A program made the position numbers and the translations under genes. Shown here in pieces: positions 49,013 through 56,835 of a stretch of 64,000 bases of DNA (the stretch's first letter is position 1; each line of letters opens with the position of its first letter). The DNA is from Paractinoplanes lichenicola (GTDB lineage: Bacteria; Actinomycetota; Actinomycetes; Mycobacteriales; Micromonosporaceae): positions 1 to 64,000 of the forward strand of contig NZ_JAENHO010000012.1 of NCBI RefSeq assembly GCF_016785085.1. The letters are read 5' to 3'. The notes beneath the pieces are model-generated. The model was not told the origin of the DNA. It saw only the letters and a list, made by a program, of their open reading frames with translations, and searched no databases.

Positions 49013-50356
49013 ATGCTCGCTGTCGACGCCCAGGCCCTGCAGGAGGTCCAGGCCCAGCTGCAGGCACGGCAGATCGACGTGGTGCGCCTCGGTTACAGCG
49101 ACCTCGTCGGCACCGAGCGGGGCAAAGACCTTCTCGTACGGCGGTTCGCGCGCACGGCCGGCGACGGGGTGGCGTTCTGCCGGTCGGTCTACGGCACGTC
49201 CCCGAGGGGCGACGTGATCGACATCGAGGGTGGCCTCTCCGCCGGGCTGCCCGACATGCTGGCCGTCCCCGATCTGGCCACGGTGCGCGACATCCCCTGG
49301 GAGCCGGGCGCCGCGCACGTCATCGCCGACCTCTTCGATCCCGGCGGCGGCCCGTCCGAGGAGAGCCCGCGGCACGTGCTGCGCCGGGTGATCAAGCGGT
49401 TCGAGGCCCTCGGGATGCGGCCGATGGTCGGGCCCGAGCTCGAGTTCTTCGTGCTGGAGCAGTCGCCGGCCGGCTGGCGGCGCTACGGCGACGGCCCGGG
49501 CCACGTCTACACGGCCGGCCGCCGGGGCGACCCCGACAATCTGCTCCTCGACTGGCTGCGCCGGCTCGACCCGTACGGGCTGGAGGTGGTCGCGGCCAAC
49601 CATGAGTTCGCGTCGGGCCAGTTCGAGATCAACCTGTGGCACTCCGACGCGCTGGACGCCGCGGACCGGACGTTCCGGTTCCGGACGGCGGTGCAGGAGC
49701 TGGCCCGGATGGGCGGCCGGCGAGCCACCTTCATGGCCAAGCCGTTCAACGACGAGGGCGGCTCGGGCTTCCACGTGCACTTCTCGTGCTGGCCGCCCGA
49801 CGGGGAGCCGCTGTTCGACGACCCCGCGGGCGACGACGGGCTGTCCGGGATCGCCCGCTCGGCAGTGGCGGGCATCCTGGCCCACGCGCCTGCCCTCACC
49901 GCGCTGCTCAACCCGACGATCAACTCGTACAAGCGGTTCGGCCCGGGCACGCTGGCGCCGTGGCTGATCGACTGGGGGCTGGACAACCGCAGCGCCATGG
50001 TGCGCATCCCGCCCGAGCGGGGCCGGGCCGCCCGCCTGGAGCTGCGCCTCGGGGACGCGTCGGCCAACCCGTACGTGGGAATTGCCGCCGTGCTGGCCGC
50101 CGCCTTCCTGGGCCTGCGCGACAAGCTGGAGCCGCCGGCCCAGCTGGAGGGCTACGGCTACGACGTCACGAAGGCCGATCGGCTGCCCACCGACCTGCCC
50201 ACCGCGCTCGCCGCTCTAGAGGCCGACACCGAGTTGATCGAGCTGCTCGGCCCCCGTTTCGTCGCCGCTTTCCTGGCCTATAAGCGCAACGAGCTGGAGC
50301 GCTTCGCCCAGTGGGTGACCGACTGGGAGTTCCGCGAATACGCCCAGCATCAATGA
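49013..50356 (+). CDS. Glutamine synthetase-family gamma-glutamyl ligase
   Basis: The 447-residue protein has the GS fold signature: VVRLGYSDLVGTERGKDL in the N-terminal domain, PMVGPELEFFVLE, ANHEFASGQFEINL, MAKPFNDEGGSGFHVHFS, NPTINSYKRFGPGTLAPW and NRSAMVRIP. It is closer to PuuA/GlnA3-type ligases of amines than to assimilatory GlnA (inference from divergence and context). GAGGAG lies 6 bases before the ATG. It is followed by a class I glutamine amidotransferase gene and is divergent from a MarR gene, suggesting amine catabolism or detoxification. Confidence 0.88.
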   Translation: MLAVDAQALQEVQAQLQARQIDVVRLGYSDLVGTERGKDLLVRRFARTAGDGVAFCRSVYGTSPRGDVIDIEGGLSAGLPDMLAVPDLATVRDIPWEPGAAHVIADLFDPGGGPSEESPRHVLRRVIKRFEALGMRPMVGPELEFFVLEQSPAGWRRYGDGPGHVYTAGRRGDPDNLLLDWLRRLDPYGLEVVAANHEFASGQFEINLWHSDALDAADRTFRFRTAVQELARMGGRRATFMAKPFNDEGGSGFHVHFSCWPPDGEPLFDDPAGDDGLSGIARSAVAGILAHAPALTALLNPTINSYKRFGPGTLAPWLIDWGLDNRSAMVRIPPERGRAARLELRLGDASANPYVGIAAVLAAAFLGLRDKLEPPAQLEGYGYDVTKADRLPTDLPTALAALEADTELIELLGPRFVAAFLAYKRNELERFAQWVTDWEFREYAQHQ

Positions 50357-50393
50357 CTGTTTGGATCCGAACGATCGAGCTACAGTGATCGCC

Positions 50394-51086
50394 GTGAAGT
50401 TGCTCGTCGTCCAGCACGATCACGTCTCGCCGCTCGGCCCGGTGGCCGCCCGCTTCGCCGAGCACGGCTACGAGATCGTCCACCACTCGGTCGTGCCCGC
50501 CTCCCGGTTCGACTCCCCCGGCGTGATCGGCCGGTTCCCGTCGTTCGCCGAGTTCGACGCCGTCGTCGCGATGGGCGCGCCCTGGTCCACGTACGACTCC
50601 GTGGTCGGCAGCTGGGTCACGCCCGAGCTGGAGGAGCTGCGCAAGGCCGACGAGGCCGGCGTGCCCGTGCTCGGCATCTGCTTCGGCGGTCAGCTCCTGG
50701 CCACAGCCCACGGCGGCGCGGTGGCCCGGTCCCCGCTGCCCGAGATCGGCTGGACGACGCTGGAGACCGACGCCCTCATTCCGGCCGGCCCGTGGTTCGA
50801 GTGGCACTACGACCGCTGGACCCTGCCGCCGGGCGCGGTCGAGGTGGCCCGCAGCCCGTCCGCGTCGCAGGCCTTCGTGCTGCGCCGCAACCTGGCCCTG
50901 CAGTTCCACCCCGAGCTGACCCCGGCGATGCTGCAGGGCTGGCTGGCCCAGGGCGCCGGCACCGACGCCCGGGCCCGCGGGCACGACCCCGAGGCGCTGC
51001 TGGCCCAGACCCGCCAGGAGTCCGACGTGGCCGCGAAACGGGCCCACGCCCTGGTCGACGCGTTCCTGACCCACGTCGCGACCTGA
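50394..51086 (+). CDS. Class I glutamine amidotransferase-like protein
   Basis: The 230-residue protein has the GATase nucleophile elbow GICFGGQLLA (Cys96) and FHPEL (His172, Glu174), a complete triad. It resembles GuaA-type stand-alone amidotransferases rather than PuuD. TACAGT lies 7 bases before the GTG with no ribosome-binding site, so it may have its own leaderless transcript although it lies only 37 bases downstream of the GS-like gene. It might remove or transfer the gamma-glutamyl group. Confidence 0.88.
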   Translation: MKLLVVQHDHVSPLGPVAARFAEHGYEIVHHSVVPASRFDSPGVIGRFPSFAEFDAVVAMGAPWSTYDSVVGSWVTPELEELRKADEAGVPVLGICFGGQLLATAHGGAVARSPLPEIGWTTLETDALIPAGPWFEWHYDRWTLPPGAVEVARSPSASQAFVLRRNLALQFHPELTPAMLQGWLAQGAGTDARARGHDPEALLAQTRQESDVAAKRAHALVDAFLTHVAT

Positions 51087-51156
51087 CCGGCGCATACATC
51101 GCCCCGCCCCGGGTACCCGCTGCGCCGCCAGACTCGAAGCGCATGAGGAGCCCGTG

Positions 51157-51720
51157 ATGACCAGCAGCACCGACCCGGACGTGGTCGACATCCTGACCGC
51201 CGACCACCGCGATGTGACCGCCCTGATCGGCGAGATCTGGACGATCACCGACCCGATGATCCGGCGCGACCTGACCGACACCGCGATCAGCGAGCTGGTG
51301 CGGCACGCGGTGGCCGAGGAGATGTACGTCTACCCCGCCATGCGCAAGCACCTGCCCGACGGCGACAAGTCGGTCGAGCACGACGTCGAGGAGCACAAGG
51401 AGCTCGAGGAGACGATGAAGCGCCTCGAGAACGCCGACGTGTCGAGCGCTGAGTTCACCGAGGCGCTGCGCAACCTGGAGGCCATCCTCGCCGACCACGT
51501 GCAGGACGAAGAGTCCGACCAGTTCCCCGAGCTGCGCAAGCACATCCCGCGCGAGGAACTGGTCGAGCTGGCCGGCAAGGTCGAGACGGCCAAGCGGCTG
51601 GCCCCGACCCGCCCCCACCCGGGCGCGCCCAACAGCGAGCTCTTCCACAAGCTGGTCGGCCCCGGAGTCGGACTGGTCGACCGCCTGCGCGACAAGCTGA
51701 CCGGCCGCGCCACCAAGTAG
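51157..51720 (+). CDS. Hemerythrin-domain protein
   Basis: The 187-residue protein has a four-helix hemerythrin-like domain with metal-ligand candidates in VDILTADHRDVTALI, LVRHAVAEEMYVYPAM, EHDVEEHKELEE and ILADHVQDEESDQFPEL. It probably binds a di-iron centre and O2 or NO. A C-terminal tail of about 45 residues (PTRPHPGAPNSELFHKLVGPGVGLVDRLRDKLTG) is typical of the actinobacterial group. GAGGAG precedes the chosen ATG. Confidence 0.9.
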   Translation: MTSSTDPDVVDILTADHRDVTALIGEIWTITDPMIRRDLTDTAISELVRHAVAEEMYVYPAMRKHLPDGDKSVEHDVEEHKELEETMKRLENADVSSAEFTEALRNLEAILADHVQDEESDQFPELRKHIPREELVELAGKVETAKRLAPTRPHPGAPNSELFHKLVGPGVGLVDRLRDKLTGRATK

Positions 51721-51724
51721 CGGC

Positions 51725-52930
51725 TCAGGTCAGCACCCCGTCGAGGTGGGTGGACCAGCCGTCCAGCACCTGGCCGGGGTCGGTGGTCAGGACGTCGCGC
51801 AGGAGGGTGGCGTAGACGTTCCGGAAGTCGGTGGTGAACTTCAGGTCGCCGTCGTCGAGGTCGGTCAGGCTGGGCCGTTCGCCGTGCAGGCCGCCGGTCA
51901 CGCCGTCGCCCAGCAGGAAGACGTTCGAGGCCGTGCCGTGGTCGGTGCCGTCGGAGGCGTTGGCCTCGACCCGGCGGCCGAACTCGGAGTAGACGGCGGT
52001 GACCACGCCCTTGCCCGCGACCCGGGCGGCGAAGGCCGACAGGGCCTTGTCCAGCTTGGCCAGCAGCGACTTCTGGGCGTCCTTGCCGTCGGCGTGCAGG
52101 TCGAAGCCGCCCAGCGACACGGAGTAGACGCGGGTCGCCACGCCCGCCTCGATGCAGCGGGCCACGAGCGCGAGCTGCTGGTCCAGGGGCGGGGCGGCCC
52201 CGCCGGTCGCGGTGGCGGGGGCCTCGCTGTCGTCGTCGGCCGATTCCAGCGGGGCCGAGACCAGATCCCGTACGCGGGCCAGGTCGCCGAAGCAGGCGGC
52301 GGCCCGGGCCTGGGCGGCTGACTCCCCGGCGGCCGGCGCTCCCATCCGCGTCAGCAATTCCGGGGTCACGCCGCTGGGAAGCTTCCCGGGTACGGTCGCG
52401 CCCGCGCTCCTCGCCCCGGCCAGCAGGGGCGGCAGGACGGGCTCGAACGAGATGGCCAGCCGCGGGTCGCCGCCGGCCCCGTCGAGCCAGCGGCCCAGCC
52501 AGCCCGTCGTGCCCGGCCGGTCGGGCTGAGCGGTCTGCCAGATGTCCATCGACTGGAAGTGGCTGCGGCTGGGCTTCGGGTAGCCGACGCCCCGCACGAT
52601 CGCCAGCCGGCCCTCGCCGAACAGCTTGTGCAGGCCGGGCAGCCCCGGATTGAGCGCCTCGCCCGCGCCCGCGCCCTCGCCCAGATCGAGCAGTTCGCCT
52701 TCCCCGTACGCGAAGTCGGGCCGGGCGGCGGCGAGGGCGGGATCCCCGTACGGGATGACGGTGTTGAGCCCGTCGTTGCCCCCGTAGAGGGTGACCAGCA
52801 CCAGCGTCTTGGCGGCCGGATCACGATCGCCGGCCGTGTCCAGCAGGTCGCGCAGGCCCAGGGTCGTGGCGCCCGCGGCGACGGTGACCCCGCTGGCGAT
52901 CAAGAACCGGCGTCGGGTGACGGTGTCCAT
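51725..52930 (-). CDS. DUF1501 protein with Tat signal
   Basis: The 401-residue protein has a twin-arginine signal (TVTRRRFLIASGVTVAAGATTLGL) and the DUF1501 pattern: LVLVTLYGGNDGLNTVIPYGDP, RSHFQSMDIWQTA, VYSVSLGGFDLHADGKDAQKSLL, and TAVYSEFGRRVEANASDGTDHGTASNVFLLG. The fold is related to alkaline phosphatases and sulfatases. It is the downstream partner of the DUF1800 gene (9-base gap); the pair is widespread and of unknown function. Confidence 0.92.
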   Translation of the reverse strand: MDTVTRRRFLIASGVTVAAGATTLGLRDLLDTAGDRDPAAKTLVLVTLYGGNDGLNTVIPYGDPALAAARPDFAYGEGELLDLGEGAGAGEALNPGLPGLHKLFGEGRLAIVRGVGYPKPSRSHFQSMDIWQTAQPDRPGTTGWLGRWLDGAGGDPRLAISFEPVLPPLLAGARSAGATVPGKLPSGVTPELLTRMGAPAAGESAAQARAAACFGDLARVRDLVSAPLESADDDSEAPATATGGAAPPLDQQLALVARCIEAGVATRVYSVSLGGFDLHADGKDAQKSLLAKLDKALSAFAARVAGKGVVTAVYSEFGRRVEANASDGTDHGTASNVFLLGDGVTGGLHGERPSLTDLDDGDLKFTTDFRNVYATLLRDVLTTDPGQVLDGWSTHLDGVLT

Positions 52931-52939
52931 CGCATCTCC

Positions 52940-54139
52940 TCAGTGGACGGCGTATTCGGGGCTGGCCAGGCCGAGCGCGAGCAGCCTCCGCGGTTCCTTG
53001 ACGCCCTTGAGCACCGCGTACGTGCGATCGCTCCACCCGTCGACCACCAGCAACGCGGCCAGCGCCTCGGCGTCCGCGGGCGGCTCGACCTCGGTTTGTG
53101 CCGCGAGGTTCTGCCCGACGCGCAGCCGGGTCAGCGTCGACGAGGTCGTCAGCCAGGCCGCGCCCTCGGGCCAGCCCCCGACCGACGGCGGCCGCAGCGG
53201 CACCTGCCCCAGCGCCGTGAGCGCGCTCATCGGAAGATCAACCCCGAGCTGCCGTACGGCTCCCACGAGCCACTCGACCGGCTGCTTCACGAGGGTCCCG
53301 GCCGATTCGGCGAACTCCGGGGTGCGCACCAGCGCCCGCAGCAGGGCAGTCGTGTTCCGTCCGGCTTTTGCCACCGAATCCGGCAGCTCGGCGGGCCCGG
53401 CGTAGCGCGCCCACAGCCGGCCGGCGATGAACGGCACGTGGGCCTCATGGCGGACGAGCAGATCCGCGTACGCGTCGAGGTCGAAAGCGCCCGTACGCCC
53501 GAGCAACGTCACCCGCCCCGGATCATGTCGCCGGGCCACCAGCCGCGCCTCACCGGTGGCCAGGTCGACCTGCCACCCGGTCAGCACGCGCGCGCCGGCC
53601 TTGACGTCGGCTTCCGTGTACGCCCCCACCCCGAGCGTGAACAACTCCATGACCTCGCGGGCCAGGTTCTCGTTGGGGGCCTTGCGCGTATTCTTCTGCC
53701 CGTCGAGCCAGAGGATCAGGGCGGGATCGCGCAGCATGGCCCGAACGAGCGGCGCCGTGTCGCCCGCGCCGTAGCGCCGGAACGTCTGCTGCTGGCCGAG
53801 CATGAGATGAGCCGAGCGGACCTTCTGCGCGCTGGTCGCCCAGTGGCCGTGCCAGAAAAAGGTCAGCTTCTCGGCCGCTCCCCCAACGGCCACCATCCGG
53901 CCCAGCCACCAGCGTCCGAGCTCCGTGACCTGGGCCCGCTGCCGGCGGCGAGCCTCCTCGCGGGTGGCGTCCGGAGCCGCTTCGTCCCCGAGCGACGGCG
54001 GCCCGGGCGGCGCGGCCGGCGTCAGCAGCCGCTCCACCGTCGCGTCGAAGCCGGCTTTCACGGCCGCATCCACTTCGGCGGCGGTCGGCCCGAAGGTGAG
54101 CCGGCGCAGCAGATGCGAGACCCGGGCGCGTTCATCCAT
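52940..54139 (-). CDS. DUF1800 protein
   Basis: The 399-residue protein matches DUF1800: VSHLLRRLTFGPTAAEVDAA near the N-terminus, KLTFFWHGHWATSAQKV, NLAREVMELFTLGVGAYTEADVKAGARVLTGW and FAESAGTLVKQPVEWLVGAVR. No signal peptide is visible. TAGCGT lies 7 bases before the ATG without a ribosome-binding site. It is almost always found beside DUF1501, as here. Confidence 0.92.
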   Translation of the reverse strand: MDERARVSHLLRRLTFGPTAAEVDAAVKAGFDATVERLLTPAAPPGPPSLGDEAAPDATREEARRRQRAQVTELGRWWLGRMVAVGGAAEKLTFFWHGHWATSAQKVRSAHLMLGQQQTFRRYGAGDTAPLVRAMLRDPALILWLDGQKNTRKAPNENLAREVMELFTLGVGAYTEADVKAGARVLTGWQVDLATGEARLVARRHDPGRVTLLGRTGAFDLDAYADLLVRHEAHVPFIAGRLWARYAGPAELPDSVAKAGRNTTALLRALVRTPEFAESAGTLVKQPVEWLVGAVRQLGVDLPMSALTALGQVPLRPPSVGGWPEGAAWLTTSSTLTRLRVGQNLAAQTEVEPPADAEALAALLVVDGWSDRTYAVLKGVKEPRRLLALGLASPEYAVH

Positions 54140-54196
54140 GCCGGCGACGCTAGGCCGCCTTTGTAAGCGCCGGGTAAGGGCCGGATCCGGGCTCGA

Positions 54197-54934
54197 TCAG
54201 TCCAGCACCGACCCGCAGCTGAGGTTGACCACCGTACGGGTCATCGCCCCGGCCCGGTCCGAGGCCACGAAGGCGGCGGTCTCCGCGACCTGGGCCAGGG
54301 TGGGCATCCGGCCCAAAGCCGTGCTCGCCTGCATCTGCGGGTCCGGTTCGGCGCCCGCGCCCCACGTCTCGGGCATCGCGTCGGGACGCAGACAGACCAC
54401 CCGCACGCCGAGCGGGCCGACTTCCCCGGCCAGCGTCATCGTCATCGCCTCGATCGCGGCGCACGCCGTGCCGAAGCCACCCGTACGGTGCTGCCGCTGG
54501 TCGGGCGCGCTGAGCCGGGCCGCAGTGGTCGAGAACGTCAGGATCGTCCCGCTCCCGGCCACGGCCATCCGCCGCGCCGATGCCGTGGCCGTGACGAAGT
54601 GCGCCCGCAGCCCGTACGAGACCGGGGCCAAGAAGTCGGACACGTCCAGCTCGGTCAGCGGCGTGCCCATCACCGTGCCGTGCAGCGACACCGCGTTGAC
54701 CGAGACGTCGACCGGCCCGACCGCGTCCAGGTGCGCCTCGACCTGGTCACGGTCGGTCGCATCCACGTACGCGGCGCCGGCCGCCCCGATCTCGGCCGCG
54801 TGCTTCTCGAGCTCGTCGAGCTTGCGCCCAGCCAGAAACACGCGGGCCCCCTCCCGCGCGAAGACCCTGGCCACCGCACCCCCGACGTGCCCCGACCCGC
54901 CGTACACGACAGCGGTCTTGTTCATCAGCATCAT
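54197..54934 (-). CDS. SDR-family oxidoreductase
   Basis: The 245-residue protein has VVYGGSGHVGGAVARVFAREGARVFLAGR, a variant of the TGxxxGxG cofactor loop, and VNAVSLHG in place of NNAG. FSTTAARLS comes in the Ser region. The usual YxxxK is not evident (GGFGTACAAIEAMTMTL), so activity may be atypical. TACGTT lies 8 bases before the ATG. It is the same length as classical SDRs. Confidence 0.8.
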   Translation of the reverse strand: MMLMNKTAVVYGGSGHVGGAVARVFAREGARVFLAGRKLDELEKHAAEIGAAGAAYVDATDRDQVEAHLDAVGPVDVSVNAVSLHGTVMGTPLTELDVSDFLAPVSYGLRAHFVTATASARRMAVAGSGTILTFSTTAARLSAPDQRQHRTGGFGTACAAIEAMTMTLAGEVGPLGVRVVCLRPDAMPETWGAGAEPDPQMQASTALGRMPTLAQVAETAAFVASDRAGAMTRTVVNLSCGSVLD

Positions 54935-55056
54935 GCCCGTAGAACGTAGCCGCCGGCCGCATCCGGACAGCTGGACGCCAGAAATCCCGAAAACTGGCAA
55001 GCAACCAGAGAGCAACGCAGAGCTGTCAGGGACGGACCGTGGTCCGTCCCTGCGGA

Positions 55057-55956
55057 TCAGGCCGCCTGGAAGGACCGTCGCGACAGGCCGACCGAGTAGC
55101 CCTCGAGCTTGGTGACGATCGGGGCGGTCGGGTCGGTGGCTGCGCCCAGGGTGACGAAGAGCGGCGTGAAGTGCTCGACGGTCGGGTGCGAGAACGGCAT
55201 GCCGGGGGCCGCGCTGCGGAAGCGGGCCAGCTCGGCCACGTCGCCGCGGTCGAGGGCCTCGGCGGCCCACGCGTCGAAGTCGGCCGACCAGCCGGGCACC
55301 ACGTTGCCGCTGAACATCTCGCGGGTCAGGAACGGCAGGCCGTGCGTCATGTGGCCGGAGCCGATGACCAGCACGCCCTGTTCGCGCAGCGGCCGCAGCC
55401 GGGCGCCGAGGGCGAGCAGCTGGTCGGGATCCTCGGTGGGCAGGCTGAGCTGCAGCACGGGGACGTCGGCCAGCGGATACATGATCTTCAGCGGGACCCA
55501 GGCGCCGTGGTCGAGGCCGCGGCTGTTGTGGCCGTGCACCTGCTCGCGGTCCGGCATCATCGCGGTGACCTGCTGGGTCAGCTCGCCGGCGTCCGGGGTG
55601 TCGTAGCGGAAGTTGTAGTAGATCGGGTTGAAGCCACCGAAGTCGTAGACCAGCTCGGACGGCCGGGCCGCGCTGACCGACAGCGGCGCCGACTCCCAGT
55701 GCGCGCTGACGACGAGGATCGCCTTGGGCTTGGGCAGCGAGCGGGCCCAGCGGCGCAGCGGGTTGAGCCACTCGGGGCTCTCGAACGGCATCGGCCCGCC
55801 GCCGTGGCTCACATAGAGGCTGGGCATCGCCCCGTCCTCGGGGGTCCACTCGCGGTGCGGGTCGGCCGCCTCGGCCGCGACCGCCCGTCGAACATGCGCC
55901 GCGAACGGGTGCGCGGCCGGAATCAGGGCGTCGGCCGCCGAGGTCGTGCTGGTCAT
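55057..55956 (-). CDS. LigB/DODA-type extradiol ring-cleavage dioxygenase
   Basis: The 299-residue protein has the metal-site pattern of the class III family: LYVSHGGGPMPFES, VVSAHWES, HNSRGLDHGAWVPLKIMYPLADVPVLQLSL and GSGHMTHGL. It resembles 4,5-DOPA dioxygenase-like (YgiD) enzymes, which use Zn or Fe to cleave catechols. GGGAG precedes ATG 55956. A TAGTTGA/TCAACTA inverted repeat lies upstream. Confidence 0.9.
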   Translation of the reverse strand: MTSTTSAADALIPAAHPFAAHVRRAVAAEAADPHREWTPEDGAMPSLYVSHGGGPMPFESPEWLNPLRRWARSLPKPKAILVVSAHWESAPLSVSAARPSELVYDFGGFNPIYYNFRYDTPDAGELTQQVTAMMPDREQVHGHNSRGLDHGAWVPLKIMYPLADVPVLQLSLPTEDPDQLLALGARLRPLREQGVLVIGSGHMTHGLPFLTREMFSGNVVPGWSADFDAWAAEALDRGDVAELARFRSAAPGMPFSHPTVEHFTPLFVTLGAATDPTAPIVTKLEGYSVGLSRRSFQAA

Positions 55957-55972
55957 CGTTACTCCCGGGCGA

Positions 55973-56027
55973 TAGTTGAAGCCTAAAGCACCTACCAGGT
56001 TACGCCGGAAACTTGTTTCGTCAACTA
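55973..56027. promoter_or_regulatory. TAGTTGA/TCAACTA inverted repeat upstream of the dioxygenase
   Basis: TAGTTGA (55973-55979) and TCAACTA (56021-56027) are perfect inverse copies 41 bases apart, in an A+T-richer stretch just upstream of the dioxygenase start. TAGTTGA-type arms are common in MarR-family operators. A regulator gene is not adjacent. Confidence 0.4.
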
Positions 56028-56116
56028 AATCATGAACTGTGATCGCCCCCATATCCGTCTGGTATGACGTGCCCGTCGACGAACTCCGGGTGGGCCGCTT
56101 CGACGCCCCGTTCCGT

Positions 56117-56728
56117 TCATGCAGTGCGGTGTCCGCGAACGCTTACCGGTTGGACCCGGCAACGTTGGGGATCCTCGTTCACAGGGGTGAGCGAGCGACT
56201 CCCCGCTAAGCGCGGGGCGGGCCTCCGCCGGCCAAGGGACCCTGACGCAGCCGGCGGTCGGCGACGCGGGTCACGCCGCGCCGAGCTAACACCAGGGAGG
56301 TGCCGGCCGGCTCGACGGTGCGTGACCACCCCGGAACACAGTTGCGCTGGGGTGGTGGTGGCGCCGCCCGGGGTGCGCCGTCGTCGTGGGTAGCGAACCT
56401 CGGTGTGGCCGGCTTTGCGACGGGCGGCGGCGGAGAACCAGGCGTCGGAATAGCGTCGCAAAACCGACCGCGCCCCGACGGAGTTGAGTTCGCCGAAAGT
56501 TCCCGGCCCCGACGCCGACAACAACCCGCACAACTCCTGAAAACTGGCGACTGGCTTGTCCCCGCGGCGCCGATGCCAGGCGTTGATCTCCAAAACACAA
56601 GCCCACACGTCGCCAGCCGCGCGCAGCAATCCGAAACACCGTTGTTGCTGAGCGCGAGTCAGCCGCAGACCAACCCGGGCGGAGCGGTGAACGAACGACC
56701 CGATACCAACGTTACGACGTCTGGACAT
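56117..56728 (-). pseudogene. tnpB: Degraded TnpB-type (IS200/IS605 or IS607 family) transposon gene
   Basis: The first 125 residues or so read like the N-terminal part of actinobacterial TnpB proteins (VGLRLTRAQQQRCFGLLRAAGDVWACVLEINAWHRRRGDKP, then ARSVLRRYSDAWFSAAARRKAGHTEVRYPRRRR). After that the frame loses similarity and runs on as Arg/Pro-rich sequence. The RuvC catalytic domain and zinc finger are missing. It is therefore a 5' fragment of a dead mobile-element gene. A short CCCCGC-TAAGC-GCGGGG hairpin lies at 56201-56217. Confidence 0.72.
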
Positions 56729-56835
56729 GAGGCCATCTTGTCACACGACCACTGAACGTGCGACGACCCTGAGTGCCAGTCTTGGTCGTTTTCGGACAAA
56801 GACGGTGAACAAAGGAGCCGACCGCCTCATCCTGA

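Noticed and set aside
56201..56217. Single type I-E CRISPR repeat
   Set aside because: The hairpin CTCCCCGC...GCGGGG resembles part of actinobacterial repeats, but only one copy exists and no cas genes are near.
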